A DNA stretch of 56,954 nt, from assembly GCA_948968885.1 (NCBI GenBank), contig CAREUR010000005.1, positions 1 through 56,954 of the forward strand. Reading direction: 5' to 3'. The position numbers and the translations under genes were made by a program. Source of the stretch: an uncultured Eubacteriales bacterium (GTDB taxonomy: Bacteria > Bacillota > Clostridia > Oscillospirales > Acutalibacteraceae). The notes under the pieces are model-generated. The model did not search any database, was not told the origin of the DNA, and was given only the letters and a program-made list of their open reading frames with translations. Shown here piece by piece: positions 17,203 to 25,207 of the stretch (positions are counted from its first letter, which is position 1; the number at the start of each line of letters is the position of its first letter).

Positions 17203-17232
17203 CGGCGAAGGAAAATGGAGGTGGAGCCTGGG

Positions 17233-17601
17233 ATGATTGACCTTAAACGTACGCATAAAATTTTAGGTAAGCACATTTTTTACGTTTTGGCGGCGATTGC
17301 GGCTGTTTTGATTCTGTATTTTTCAGGAATACACTGCTTTTTTCGATTTTTTACCGGGATTCCTTGCCCTTCTTGCGGAATGACCCGGGCTTTTTTGTCT
17401 TTGCTGAGGCTGGATTTTTATCGGTCATTTTATTATCACCCGCTCTTGATTCCGGCGCTGATTACGGCTTTTATTGCGACACATATGAATGTTCCGGCGT
17501 TTAGGTTTAATAAAAAGGTCTGCACTGTCTACGTTTGGGGCTTTGTTGCTGTATTTTTTGCTGTGTATTTTTTCCGGCTTTTTACTAATAATATTCCGTG
17601 A
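17233..17601 (+). CDS. DUF2752 membrane protein
   Basis: A 122-residue membrane protein with the DUF2752 hallmark CPSCGMTRAFLSLLRLD after a first transmembrane segment (about 14-34). Two further hydrophobic segments lie near 68-85 and 96-116. The function of the family is unknown; the CxxC pair faces the membrane edge. The start is taken at ATG 17233, after GGAGGTGGAG; ATG 17215 is an alternative adding six residues. It lies 30 bp after prmA and probably ends the heat-shock operon. Confidence 0.85.
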   Translation: MIDLKRTHKILGKHIFYVLAAIAAVLILYFSGIHCFFRFFTGIPCPSCGMTRAFLSLLRLDFYRSFYYHPLLIPALITAFIATHMNVPAFRFNKKVCTVYVWGFVAVFFAVYFFRLFTNNIP

Positions 17602-18001
17602 GAAGCTAGCTGTGGCGTTATTATGAGCCTTTTTGAGAAAAATTTTGGCTTTGAGGTAAAAAATTTTTTCAAGGTACTTGATTTGTGGAAGATGGTGTGG
17701 TATCATATTATAGTGTGACTGAGCACGATATGCGTTGAAGCGGGAGGTTGCGGCTTTTGGGCCGGTTTTTCCGTGGAGTATGTCCGATTTTAAACCGGGC
17801 GATTTTTAAAGTTAATGCGATCCTTTGTTTTTGGGGATTGTTATGCTCTTTTTATTTTTACCCGGAGCTCTTGCGGCGAGGTTTTTCGCTTCTTTAGTAC
17901 CCGGATTTTTACTTAGCGTTTTGTGAAACACCCGGACGAGTGTTTACTTTTTGAAAATAGAGAGCACGCCCGCCAATTGTATGAAGGAGGCGATTTTTGT
18001 T
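17602..18001 (+). promoter_or_regulatory. Promoter region and ~290-nt leader of the S10 operon
   Basis: No gene is seen in this 400-bp stretch. It holds the promoter (17678-17706), a terminator-like hairpin (17762-17768 with 17792-17798, then five T at 17803-17807), three copies of ACCCGGA (17860, 17899, 17930) and a small hairpin at 17926-17945. The leader ends in GAAGGAGG before rpsJ. Leaders of S10 operons are often regulated by r-protein L4 in gammaproteobacteria; whether this one is regulated is not known. Confidence 0.6.
17678..17706 (+). promoter_or_regulatory. Promoter of the ribosomal protein operon
   Basis: TTGATT (17678-17683) and TATCAT (17701-17706) at 17-bp spacing. Transcription would start near 17713, giving an untranslated leader of nearly 290 nt. 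Confidence 0.7.
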
Positions 18002-18313
18002 ATGGCAGTCAAGGAAAAGATTAGAATAAGACTTAAGGGGTATGACCATCAGTTGGTGGATCAGTCTGCTGAACGGATTGTTCAGACTGCGCAACGGACT
18101 AATGCTAAAGTTTCGGGTCCGGTGCCGTTGCCGACGGAAAAGCAGATTATCACTATACTTAGAGCTGTTCACAAGTATAAAGATAGCCGCGAGCAGTTTG
18201 AGATGCGCACTCACAAGAGGCTTATCGATATCTTGAAGCCCTCGAATAAGACTGTTGAGGCACTTATGGGGCTGGAGCTCCCTGCTGGCGTTGACATAGA
18301 GATTAAACTTTGA
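18002..18313 (+). CDS. rpsJ: 30S ribosomal protein S10
   Basis: A 103-residue S10: IRIRLKGYDHQLVDQSAERIV at the start, GPVPLPTEKQ in the middle and THKRLIDILKPSNKTVEALMGLELPAGVDIEIKL at the end. It is part of the 30S head and of the NusB antitermination complex. The ATG at 18002 follows GAAGGAGG; a 17-codon in-frame upstream extension contains that ribosome site and is rejected. First gene of the cluster. Confidence 0.98.
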   Translation: MAVKEKIRIRLKGYDHQLVDQSAERIVQTAQRTNAKVSGPVPLPTEKQIITILRAVHKYKDSREQFEMRTHKRLIDILKPSNKTVEALMGLELPAGVDIEIKL

Positions 18314-18384
18314 GTCAACCTACCGAGCAGTTGGGGTCATGTTGAAGATTTTCAACCAATAACCTATCTAGGAGGATGATTAAA

Positions 18385-19062
18385 ATGCAAAAGGCGATCA
18401 TCGGCAAAAAAATTGGGATGACGCAGATTTTTGACGAGAAAGGCAACGTTGTTCCTGTCACTGTTATTTTGGCGGGGCCTTGCGTTGTATCGCAGAAGAA
18501 AACCGTTGAGAATGATGGTTATGATTCTGTGCAAATGGGATTTGGCGACATTAAGCTTAAGTATAAAAAGGGCGTGAGGTCGGCTAAATTCGATGAGAAA
18601 CCAATTAACATTAATTTGGCTATGCTTGGGCATTTTGCTAAGGCTGACGTTGCACCTAAACGGGTTTTGCGCGAGTTTCGGTTTGAGGATACTAGCGCTT
18701 ACAACGTGGGGGACATTATTAAGGCAGACGTTTTTGCTACGGGCGACAAGGTTGATGTGACGGGCACAAGCAAAGGTAAGGGCTATGCTGGCGTTATTAA
18801 GCGCTGGAATTGCAGACGGCTTAAGGAGAGCCACGGTTCGGGGCCTGTTGTTCGGCATGGAGGTTCTATTGGCGCTTGTTCTGATCCTTCGAGAGTATTT
18901 AAAGGTACTAAGATGGCGGGACACCTGGGCGCAGAGAGAGTTACTGTGCAGAACCTTGAGATTGTTAAAGTTGATGTTGAGAACAACTTAATTGCTGTTA
19001 AGGGCGCTATTCCGGGCGCGAATGGTGGATCGGTTGAAGTTAAACAGAGTGTTAAGGCTTAG
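18385..19062 (+). CDS. rplC: 50S ribosomal protein L3
   Basis: A 225-residue L3. It opens KAIIGKKIGMTQIFDEKGNVVPVTVI and carries the conserved GTSKGKGYAGVIKRWNCRR and HGGSIGACSDPSRVFKGTKMAGHLG segments that reach towards the peptidyl-transferase centre. The start ATG at 18385 follows CTAGGAGG. A small hairpin (18341-18356) lies in the 71-bp gap after rpsJ. Confidence 0.98.
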   Translation: MQKAIIGKKIGMTQIFDEKGNVVPVTVILAGPCVVSQKKTVENDGYDSVQMGFGDIKLKYKKGVRSAKFDEKPININLAMLGHFAKADVAPKRVLREFRFEDTSAYNVGDIIKADVFATGDKVDVTGTSKGKGYAGVIKRWNCRRLKESHGSGPVVRHGGSIGACSDPSRVFKGTKMAGHLGAERVTVQNLEIVKVDVENNLIAVKGAIPGANGGSVEVKQSVKA

Positions 19063-19078
19063 GGAAGGAGGAATTGTA

Positions 19079-19702
19079 ATGCCAAAAGTTCAAGTTCTTG
19101 ATGTTACGGGCCAGGCGGTTGATGAAATTACTCTTTCTGACGCCGTTTTTGGAGTGGAGCCTAACCGAGTTTTGCTTCATGAGATGGTGGTTAATTATTT
19201 GGCTAACCAGCGCCAGGGTACGCAGTCTGCATTGACTCGCTCTGAAGTTGCTGGCGGAGGAAGAAAACCTTGGCGGCAAAAAGGCACGGGGCATGCTCGG
19301 CAAGGGTCTATTCGTGCACCTCAGTGGAGGCATGGTGGCGTTGTTTTTGCACCTAAACCTCGCGATTACGGCTTTTCTGTTAACAAGAAGGAAAGAAGAC
19401 TGGCTATGAAGTCGGCTTTTTCTGCTAAGGCTATGGACGAGAATGTGATTATTCTTGACAAGCTGGCTCTTGCTGCGTATCGGACTAAGGATATTGCTAG
19501 CATGCTTGCGGCTGTTGGGGCTTGCAAGAAGGCTTTGTTGGTTTTGCCGGAGGTGGACGAGAAGGTAGTCTTTTCGGCTAGGAATATTCCGGGAGTTAAG
19601 ACCGCGCAGGTTAATACTCTTAATGTTTATGATATTTTGAATTACGACAGTTTGATTATTGTTAAGGATGCCGTTAGTAAAATTGAGGAGGTGTATGCTT
19701 AA
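19079..19702 (+). CDS. rplD: 50S ribosomal protein L4
   Basis: A 207-residue L4 with the exit-tunnel loop RQGTQSALTRSEVAGGGRKPWRQKGTGHARQGSIRAPQWRHGG. The C-terminal domain ends NVYDILNYDSLIIVKDAVSKIEE. The start ATG at 19079 follows AAGGAGG; the longer reading frame reaching back into rplC is an artefact of upstream start codons. In some bacteria L4 represses its own operon. Confidence 0.98.
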   Translation: MPKVQVLDVTGQAVDEITLSDAVFGVEPNRVLLHEMVVNYLANQRQGTQSALTRSEVAGGGRKPWRQKGTGHARQGSIRAPQWRHGGVVFAPKPRDYGFSVNKKERRLAMKSAFSAKAMDENVIILDKLALAAYRTKDIASMLAAVGACKKALLVLPEVDEKVVFSARNIPGVKTAQVNTLNVYDILNYDSLIIVKDAVSKIEEVYA

Positions 19703-19993
19703 GTGGTAGCGCAAGATATTGTTATTCGCCCGGTGATTACTGAAAAAAGTATGGCTGGGAACGCCATAAAGATGTACACTTTTGAGGTTGCTAAATGTGT
19801 AAATAAGATTGAGATTAAACGGGCAGTTGAAGAACTTTTTGGTGTGAAGGTGTTGAAGGTTAATGTCGTCAACGTTAAGGGGCACCTTAGACGGCACGGC
19901 CGGAATCAGGGGTACACTTCGGACTGGAAGAAGGCTTATGTTGTTTTGACTGAAGACAGCAAGGCTATTGAGTTCTTTGAAGGGATGGTTTGA
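19703..19993 (+). CDS. rplW: 50S ribosomal protein L23
   Basis: A 96-residue L23: DIVIRPVITEKSM, then YTFEVAKCVNKIEIKRAVEELFGVKV, and KKAYVVLTEDSKAIEF. It lies at the tunnel exit and docks SRP and trigger factor. The GTG start at 19703 directly follows the rplD stop and uses AGGAGGTG within the rplD 3' end. Confidence 0.97.
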   Translation: MVAQDIVIRPVITEKSMAGNAIKMYTFEVAKCVNKIEIKRAVEELFGVKVLKVNVVNVKGHLRRHGRNQGYTSDWKKAYVVLTEDSKAIEFFEGMV

Positions 19994-20464
19994 TTGCTTT
20001 TGAAACAAACATTTTTTAAATGGCTGGATAAATTGGAAAATTTAAAAATAACGCCTTTATGGGGATATTCTTTGATTATAAGTATGCTTTTATCTTCTGT
20101 GGCACTGAACGCAGCGCAACTTTCTGTTAGTTATGGCGGCGGAGGGTTTGTTAAAATTTGGTTTTGTTTAGCCTTTGTGCTTGAGTGGGCGGCATTTGTT
20201 TTGTTTGCTCTTACAAAAAAAATCAAACGGTATGGGATGAAAATTTCGAGAATTTTTGCAATAATTTTCGTATTTATTACCCTTCAGATATGGAGACTAC
20301 TCCCTAGCCAAGCGCAGATGCATGGCGATTGCTATTTTGATCCTATGGATATGGTGATAATTATATTTTCGGTGTTAGCTGTGTTTGTTGGCTATTATGT
20401 TGGCAAACAGGTTGCTGAGAAAATTAAAAATGGCGATATGGCTAGTGTGAAGATAAAGTCTTAA
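19994..20464 (+). CDS. Unrecognised four-helix membrane protein inserted in the S10 operon
   Basis: A 156-residue protein I do not recognise. Four hydrophobic segments are visible: about 23-42, 53-72, 85-101 and 118-137, with positively charged loops (KKIKRYG, KQVAEKIK). The short region between helices 3 and 4 contains HGDCYFDPMD. The start is TTG at 19994, touching the rplW stop, with AGGG nine bases upstream; the stop lies 28 bp before rplB. It is co-oriented, tightly packed and so co-transcribed with ribosomal protein genes, but no such gene belongs to the standard S10 operon. Confidence 0.75.
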   Translation: MLLKQTFFKWLDKLENLKITPLWGYSLIISMLLSSVALNAAQLSVSYGGGGFVKIWFCLAFVLEWAAFVLFALTKKIKRYGMKISRIFAIIFVFITLQIWRLLPSQAQMHGDCYFDPMDMVIIIFSVLAVFVGYYVGKQVAEKIKNGDMASVKIKS

Positions 20465-20492
20465 TGAGGCTAAAAAAGGAGTGAAAATATAG

Positions 20493-21326
20493 ATGGCTAT
20501 TAAGAATTATAAACCGACGACGCCTTCTAGACGACACATGTCGGTTGTAGATTACTCTGGGCTTTCTAAGGTGGGGCCAGAAAAAAGTTTGCTGGAGCCT
20601 ATGAATAAAAAGTCCGGCCGTAATAGCTACGGGAGGATTACTGTTCGCCATAAGGGCGGCGGTAACCGTAGAAAGTATCGTGTTATTGATTTTAAACGGC
20701 AGAAGGTTGGTGTTTCTGCTACTGTTTTGACTCTTGAGTATGATCCGAATCGTTCGGCGCATATTGCTTTGGTTCAGTATGAGGACGGCGAAAAGGCTTA
20801 TATTATTGCACCAAATGGTTTGAAAGTTGGCGACACTATTGTGGCTGGCGAATCGGCTGACATTAAACCTGGCAATGCGCTGCCTTTGCTGAATATTCCT
20901 ACGGGTACTTTTATTCACAATGTGGAGCTTTATCCTGGTAAGGGGGCTCAGTTTGCTCGTGCGGCGGGCATTATGGCACAGCTTATGGCTAAGGAAGGTA
21001 AATTTGCGCTTTTGAGGTTACCTTCGGGCGAGCTTAGGAATGTTCCGGTTGAGTGCATGGCTACAGTTGGGCAAGTTGGCAATACTGATCATGAAAACGT
21101 TAAGATTGGTAAGGCTGGGCGCAAACGTAATATGGGTATTCGGCCGACTGTTCGTGGTTCTGTTATGAACCCTTGCGACCATCCGCATGGTGGCGGGGAG
21201 GGCAAGAGTCCTATTGGTAGACCGGGCCCTGTTACGCCTTGGGGTAAGCCTACTCTTGGATATAAGACTAGGAAGAAGCGCAACAGAACCGATAAGTTCA
21301 TTGTTAAACGCAGAAACGGTAAGTAA
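20493..21326 (+). CDS. rplB: 50S ribosomal protein L2
   Basis: A 277-residue L2: N-terminal KNYKPTTPSRRHMSV, SGRNSYGRITVRHKGGGNRRKYR, the OB- and SH3-like core, and the C-terminal VMNPCDHPHGGGEGKSPIGRPGP with the conserved histidine near the peptidyl-transferase centre. ATG at 20493 follows AAGGAGTG. Confidence 0.98.
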   Translation: MAIKNYKPTTPSRRHMSVVDYSGLSKVGPEKSLLEPMNKKSGRNSYGRITVRHKGGGNRRKYRVIDFKRQKVGVSATVLTLEYDPNRSAHIALVQYEDGEKAYIIAPNGLKVGDTIVAGESADIKPGNALPLLNIPTGTFIHNVELYPGKGAQFARAAGIMAQLMAKEGKFALLRLPSGELRNVPVECMATVGQVGNTDHENVKIGKAGRKRNMGIRPTVRGSVMNPCDHPHGGGEGKSPIGRPGPVTPWGKPTLGYKTRKKRNRTDKFIVKRRNGK

Positions 21327-21350
21327 ACACAGAAAGGAGCTTAAATTTAT

Positions 21351-21623
21351 ATGGGAAGAAGCCTAAAAAAAGGCCCTTATGTGCAGCCTGTGCTACTTAA
21401 ACGAGTTAAGGAAATGAATGATGCTGGCGAGAAGAAGGTTTTGAAGACTTGGAGCCGCTCATCTACTATTTTTCCGGACTTTGTTGGGCATACATTTGCC
21501 GTGCATGACGGTCGGAAGCATGTTCCTGTTTATGTGACTGAGGACATGGTTGGACATAAGCTTGGCGAGTTTGTGCCGACGAGGACTTTTAAAGGTCATG
21601 CGGGATCTAAGACTACTAAATGA
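21351..21623 (+). CDS. rpsS: 30S ribosomal protein S19
   Basis: A 90-residue S19: MGRSLKKGPYVQPVLLKRV, WSRSSTIFPDFVGHTFAVHDGRKHVPVYV and LGEFVPTRTFKGHAG. It sits in the 30S head next to S13. ATG at 21351 follows AAAGGAG. Confidence 0.98.
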   Translation: MGRSLKKGPYVQPVLLKRVKEMNDAGEKKVLKTWSRSSTIFPDFVGHTFAVHDGRKHVPVYVTEDMVGHKLGEFVPTRTFKGHAGSKTTK

Positions 21624-21645
21624 TAGCTGAAAGGAGTGTGATTGC

Positions 21646-21984
21646 ATGGAAGCTTTGGCTTATTTAAAGTATGCGAGGATTTCTCCTAGGAAAGTATCTA
21701 TAGTGCTTGATTTGATTCGGAATAAGCCTGTGGATATTGCGGCGGCCATTTTGAGGCACACCCCGAAGGCTGCTTGTGAGGATCTTTCGAAGCTTTTGAA
21801 GTCGGCTGTTGCTAATGCTGAGAATAATCACAATATGGATAAGAATAAACTTTATGTTTCGGAGTGCTTTGTTTGCCCGGGGCCCATTCTTAAGCGAATT
21901 CGGCCTAAGGATCACGGAAGGGCGCACAGAATTGAGAAGAGGTCTTCTCATGTTACTATGGTACTCAAGGAAAAAAATAGTTGA
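21646..21984 (+). CDS. rplV: 50S ribosomal protein L22
   Basis: A 112-residue L22: LKYARISPRKVSIVLDLIRNKPVDIA, then VANAENNHNMDKNKLYVSECFV and the tunnel-lining beta-hairpin RIRPKDHGRAHRIEKRSSHVT. Variants in this loop affect macrolide sensitivity in other species; nothing unusual is seen. ATG at 21646 follows AAAGGAGTG. Confidence 0.98.
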   Translation: MEALAYLKYARISPRKVSIVLDLIRNKPVDIAAAILRHTPKAACEDLSKLLKSAVANAENNHNMDKNKLYVSECFVCPGPILKRIRPKDHGRAHRIEKRSSHVTMVLKEKNS

Positions 21985-21998
21985 AAAGGAGGTAGACT

Positions 21999-22721
21999 AT
22001 GGGCCAAAAAGTTAATCCGCACGGGCTACGTGTAGGTGTTATTAAAGATTGGGATTCGCGCTGGTTTGCTAAAGATAAAGATTTTGGCGATTTGCTTGTT
22101 GAAGATTATAATTTGCGCAAATTGTTGAAGAAACAGCTTTATTCTGCGGGGATTCCTAGGATCGAGATTGAACGTGACGCTAATAAGGTTAGGGTTAATA
22201 TACATTGCTCTAAACCTGGCATGGTTATTGGTAAGGGCGGAGCAGAGATTGATAAACTTCGCGTTAAATGTGAAAAGTTACTTAAGAAACCGGTTTTGAT
22301 TAATATCGTTGAGGTTAAGTCGCCTGACATGAATGCTCAGCTGATTGCTGAGAATATTGCTGTTCAGCTTGAGAAGAGAATTTCTTTTCGCCGGGCTATG
22401 AAACAATCGATTGGCAGAGCTATGAAGTTTGGTGCTAAAGGAATTAAGGTTCAGGTTTCTGGCCGATTGGGTGGCGCAGAAATTGCTCGCTCGGAGCATT
22501 ACCATGAGGGAACGATTCCTTTGCAGACGTTGAGGGCTGACATTGACTACGGTTTTGCTGAGGCTGCTACGACTTATGGCCGGCTGGGCGTTAAGGTTTG
22601 GCTTTATAAGGGTGAAGTTCTTGGTAATGTGCGTGCTCAACAAAATGAAGCTCCTGAGAGATCTGAGAATCGCCGGGGAAGAGAACGTCGCGCTCCTAAG
22701 AGGGAAGGAGGCGGAGAATAA
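21999..22721 (+). CDS. rpsC: 30S ribosomal protein S3
   Basis: A 240-residue S3: MGQKVNPHGLRVGVIKDWDSRWF, the KH domain with MVIGKGGAEIDKLR, and the C-terminal SGRLGGAEIARSEHYHEGTIPLQTLRADIDYGFAEA block. The charged tail extends past residue 215. Its stop overlaps the rplP start by one base. Confidence 0.98.
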   Translation: MGQKVNPHGLRVGVIKDWDSRWFAKDKDFGDLLVEDYNLRKLLKKQLYSAGIPRIEIERDANKVRVNIHCSKPGMVIGKGGAEIDKLRVKCEKLLKKPVLINIVEVKSPDMNAQLIAENIAVQLEKRISFRRAMKQSIGRAMKFGAKGIKVQVSGRLGGAEIARSEHYHEGTIPLQTLRADIDYGFAEAATTYGRLGVKVWLYKGEVLGNVRAQQNEAPERSENRRGRERRAPKREGGGE

Positions 22722-23146
22722 TGTTATTGCCAAAGAGAGTTAAGTATAGAAGAGTTCACAGAGGTCGCATGAATGGTAAGGCGCTTCGTGGCAATACAAT
22801 TTCTCACGGTGAGTTTGGCCTTGTGGCTTTGGAGCCTGCTTGGATTACTTCTAACCAGATTGAGGCTGCGCGTATCGCTATGACACGGTATTGCAAGAGG
22901 TTTGGAAAGGTTTGGATTAAGATATTTCCGGATAAGCCAGTTTCTAAGAAACCTGCTGAGACTCGTATGGGTAAAGGTAAGGGAGCTCCGGAATACTGGG
23001 TATCTGTTATTAAGCCGGGGAGAGTTATGTTTGAGATTGCCGGTGTTCCTGAGGAGACGGCTAGAGAGGCTATGAGGCTGGCTGCACACAAACTCCCTAT
23101 TAAGTGCAAGTTTGTAGTAAAAAAGGAAATGGATGGTGAGCAATAA
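22721..23146 (+). CDS. rplP: 50S ribosomal protein L16
   Basis: A 141-residue L16: MLLPKRVKYRRVHRGRMNGKA, GEFGLVALEPAWITSNQIEAARIAMTRY and RMGKGKGAPEYWV. It helps position the A-site tRNA. Its ribosome site (GGAGGCGGAG) lies in the rpsC end and the ATG overlaps the rpsC stop. Confidence 0.98.
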   Translation: MLLPKRVKYRRVHRGRMNGKALRGNTISHGEFGLVALEPAWITSNQIEAARIAMTRYCKRFGKVWIKIFPDKPVSKKPAETRMGKGKGAPEYWVSVIKPGRVMFEIAGVPEETAREAMRLAAHKLPIKCKFVVKKEMDGEQ

Positions 23147-23355
23147 TGAAAGCTTCTGAGATGAGAAAATTGTCCGATGCTGAGCTTTTGAAAAGGCTAA
23201 AAGATCTTAAGGCGGAACTTTTTAATTTGCGATTTCAACTTGCCATCAATCAGCTTGAAAACCCTATGCGTATTAAGGCGGTTAAGAAGGATATTGCTAG
23301 AGTTATGACTCTTTTGAAAGAAAATGAAATATCTGCTACCGCTGCCAAAGCGTGA
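23146..23355 (+). CDS. rpmC: 50S ribosomal protein L29
   Basis: A 69-residue two-helix protein: EMRKLSDAELLKRLKDLKAELFNLRFQLAINQLENPMRIKAVKKDIARVMTLL. It overlaps the rplP stop by one base and uses GGTGAG in the rplP end as ribosome site. It lies near the tunnel exit beside L23. Confidence 0.97.
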   Translation: MKASEMRKLSDAELLKRLKDLKAELFNLRFQLAINQLENPMRIKAVKKDIARVMTLLKENEISATAAKA

Positions 23356-23372
23356 TGGAGGGAGGATTACTT

Positions 23373-23630
23373 GTGAGCGAGAGAAACATGAGAAAAGTTG
23401 AAGTTGGCAAAGTTGTTAGCGATAAGATGGATAAAACCATTGTGGTTGCTATTGAAGATAGTGTGAAGCACAAGCTTTATAATAAGATTATTAAACGCAC
23501 GGTTAAGCTTAAGGCACATGATGAGAACAACGAATGCGGTATTGGTGATTATGTGCGGTTGATGGAGACTAGGCCTTTAAGCAAGGACAAAAGATGGCGC
23601 TTGGTTGAGATTATTGAAAAAGCTAAGTAA
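23373..23630 (+). CDS. rpsQ: 30S ribosomal protein S17
   Basis: An 85-residue S17: RKVEVGKVVSDKMDKTIVVAIED, KRTVKLKAHDENNECGIGDYVRLMETRPLSKDKRWRLVEII. The start is GTG at 23373, six bases after GGAGGGAGGA; the in-frame GTG at 23352 includes that site. A 96-bp gap follows before rplN. Confidence 0.97.
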   Translation: MSERNMRKVEVGKVVSDKMDKTIVVAIEDSVKHKLYNKIIKRTVKLKAHDENNECGIGDYVRLMETRPLSKDKRWRLVEIIEKAK

Positions 23631-23726
23631 TTTGCGTTTTTTTGCGGGTTAATAGTTTTGGATAAGGCATGGAAAATATATTGTTGAGAGACTTTTAGAA
23701 CTAACAAAAGTTAGGAGGAACGTGGT

Positions 23727-24095
23727 GTGATACAACAGCAAACTTACCTTAAGGTTGCCGACAACACTGGCGCTAAAGAGATTATGTGCATTCGAGTGCT
23801 TGGCGGAACTCGGCGAAGGTATGCTAATATTGGCGACGTTGTGATTGCGTCTGTAAAAAAAGCATCACCCGGAGGCGTTGTGAGAAAAGGTGATGTGGTT
23901 AAGGCGGTTGTGGTTCGCTCGGTTAAGGGAGTTCGTAGGGATGACGGCTCTTATATCCGGTTTGACGAGAATGCCGCTGTTTTGATAAAAGATGACAAAA
24001 ACCCAAGGGGCACTCGTATTTTTGGACCTGTTGCTAGGGAACTTCGCGATCGGGACTATATGAAGATACTGAGTTTGGCTCCTGAGACGCTTTGA
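23727..24095 (+). CDS. rplN: 50S ribosomal protein L14
   Basis: A 122-residue L14: MIQQQTYLKVADNTGAKEIMCIRVLGG, VIASVKKASPGGVVRKGDVVKAVVVR and the C-terminal ARELRDRDYMKILSLAPETL. GTG start at 23727 after TTAGGAGGAA. The wider 96-bp gap upstream could hold an internal promoter, but no good match was found. Confidence 0.98.
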   Translation: MIQQQTYLKVADNTGAKEIMCIRVLGGTRRRYANIGDVVIASVKKASPGGVVRKGDVVKAVVVRSVKGVRRDDGSYIRFDENAAVLIKDDKNPRGTRIFGPVARELRDRDYMKILSLAPETL

Positions 24096-24109
24096 TGGAG
24101 GTGTTCACT

Positions 24110-24430
24110 GTGATAAAAAAAGTTCATGTTAAGACGGGTGACACCGTTGTCGTTTTGAGCGGCAGAGAGCGTGGGAAAAAAGGTAAGGTTTTGGCGGTTA
24201 GCCCTAAGGAGGGCAAGGTTATTATTGATGGAGTTAACATGGTTTCTAAACATGTTAAGCCTCGCAAAATGGGTGAATCTGGCGGGATTGTTAAGGCTGA
24301 AGGCGCTATGCGTGCTTGCAAGGTTCAGGTTGTTTGCCCTCATTGCGAAAAACCTACCCGGATTGCTCATCTTGCTAATGAAGATGGGACTAAATCACGC
24401 ATTTGCAAAAAATGCTCAAAGTCGCTTTAA
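24110..24430 (+). CDS. rplX: 50S ribosomal protein L24
   Basis: A 106-residue L24 with the KOW motif KTGDTVVVLSGRERGKKGKVLAVSP. The C-terminus has a zinc-ribbon-like pair, CPHC and CKKC, as in many Clostridia. The start is GTG at 24110 after GGAGGTG; the in-frame upstream codon at 24092 overlaps rplN and precedes the ribosome site. Confidence 0.97.
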   Translation: MIKKVHVKTGDTVVVLSGRERGKKGKVLAVSPKEGKVIIDGVNMVSKHVKPRKMGESGGIVKAEGAMRACKVQVVCPHCEKPTRIAHLANEDGTKSRICKKCSKSL

Positions 24431-24442
24431 GGAGGATAGGAC

Positions 24443-24982
24443 ATGGCAAGATTAAGGGACTTATACAGGCAAGAAATTGCGCCTTTACTTATGAAGAAAT
24501 TTTCTTATAAGAGTGTTATGCAGATTCCTAAGCTTGAGAAGATTGTTATTAATGTTGGTGCGGGCGAAGCTAGAGATAACTCTAAGGTTATTGACGCTAT
24601 TATGTCTGACATTGCTGCTATTACGGGCCAGAGGCCGGTGGTTTGCACGGCTAGAAAGTCGGTTGCTAACTTTAAGCTGCGCGAAGGCATGAGGATTGGC
24701 GTTAAGGTAACTTTACGAGGCGAAAAGATGTATGAATTTTTGGATAGGCTTTTGAATGTGGCGCTTCCGAGAGTTCGCGATTTTAGGGGGATTAATCCTA
24801 ATTCTTTTGATGGAAGAGGTAACTATAATTTGGGGATTAAGGAGCAACTTATTTTTCCTGAAATCGATTATGATAAGATTGACAAAGTGCGCGGGATGGA
24901 CATATGTTTTGTGACTACTGCGAAAACTGACGAAGAAGCCAAAGAGTTGTTGACTCATTTGGGCGCTCCGTTTGCGAAATAA
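24443..24982 (+). CDS. rplE: 50S ribosomal protein L5
   Basis: A 179-residue L5: NVGAGEARDNSKVIDA, ITGQRPVVCTARKSVANFKLREGMRIG, FRGINPNSFDGRGNYNLGIKEQLIFPEIDYDKID. It binds 5S rRNA. ATG follows AAGGAGGA. Confidence 0.98.
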   Translation: MARLRDLYRQEIAPLLMKKFSYKSVMQIPKLEKIVINVGAGEARDNSKVIDAIMSDIAAITGQRPVVCTARKSVANFKLREGMRIGVKVTLRGEKMYEFLDRLLNVALPRVRDFRGINPNSFDGRGNYNLGIKEQLIFPEIDYDKIDKVRGMDICFVTTAKTDEEAKELLTHLGAPFAK

Positions 24983-24994
24983 GGGGGGATTGTT

Positions 24995-25180
24995 GTGGCC
25001 AAGACTTCTATGAAAATAAAGCAAAAGAGAACAGCAAAGTTTTCTACACGCGAGTATAACAGATGCAAAATCTGCGGAAGGCCGCATGGATATCTTCGCA
25101 AGTTCGGAATTTGCCGTATCTGTTTTAGAGAGTTAGCCTATAGAGGTCAGATTCCTGGTGTAAAGAAGGCCAGCTGGTAA
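24995..25180 (+). CDS. rpsZ: 30S ribosomal protein S14 type Z
   Basis: A 61-residue zinc form of S14 with the four-cysteine motif CKICGRPHGYLRKFGICRIC, AKTSMKIKQKR at the start and KKASW at the end. The GTG start at 24995 follows AAGGGGGG. The presence of the zinc form in the operon is typical of Firmicutes. Confidence 0.97.
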   Translation: MAKTSMKIKQKRTAKFSTREYNRCKICGRPHGYLRKFGICRICFRELAYRGQIPGVKKASW

Positions 25181-25207
25181 ATTTTTAGCTAAGGAGGATA
25201 AGACGGT

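Noticed and set aside
18992..19702. rplD frame beginning inside rplC
   Set aside because: The extra 29 codons are an in-frame run back into rplC; AAGGAGG and the ATG at 19079 define the real start.
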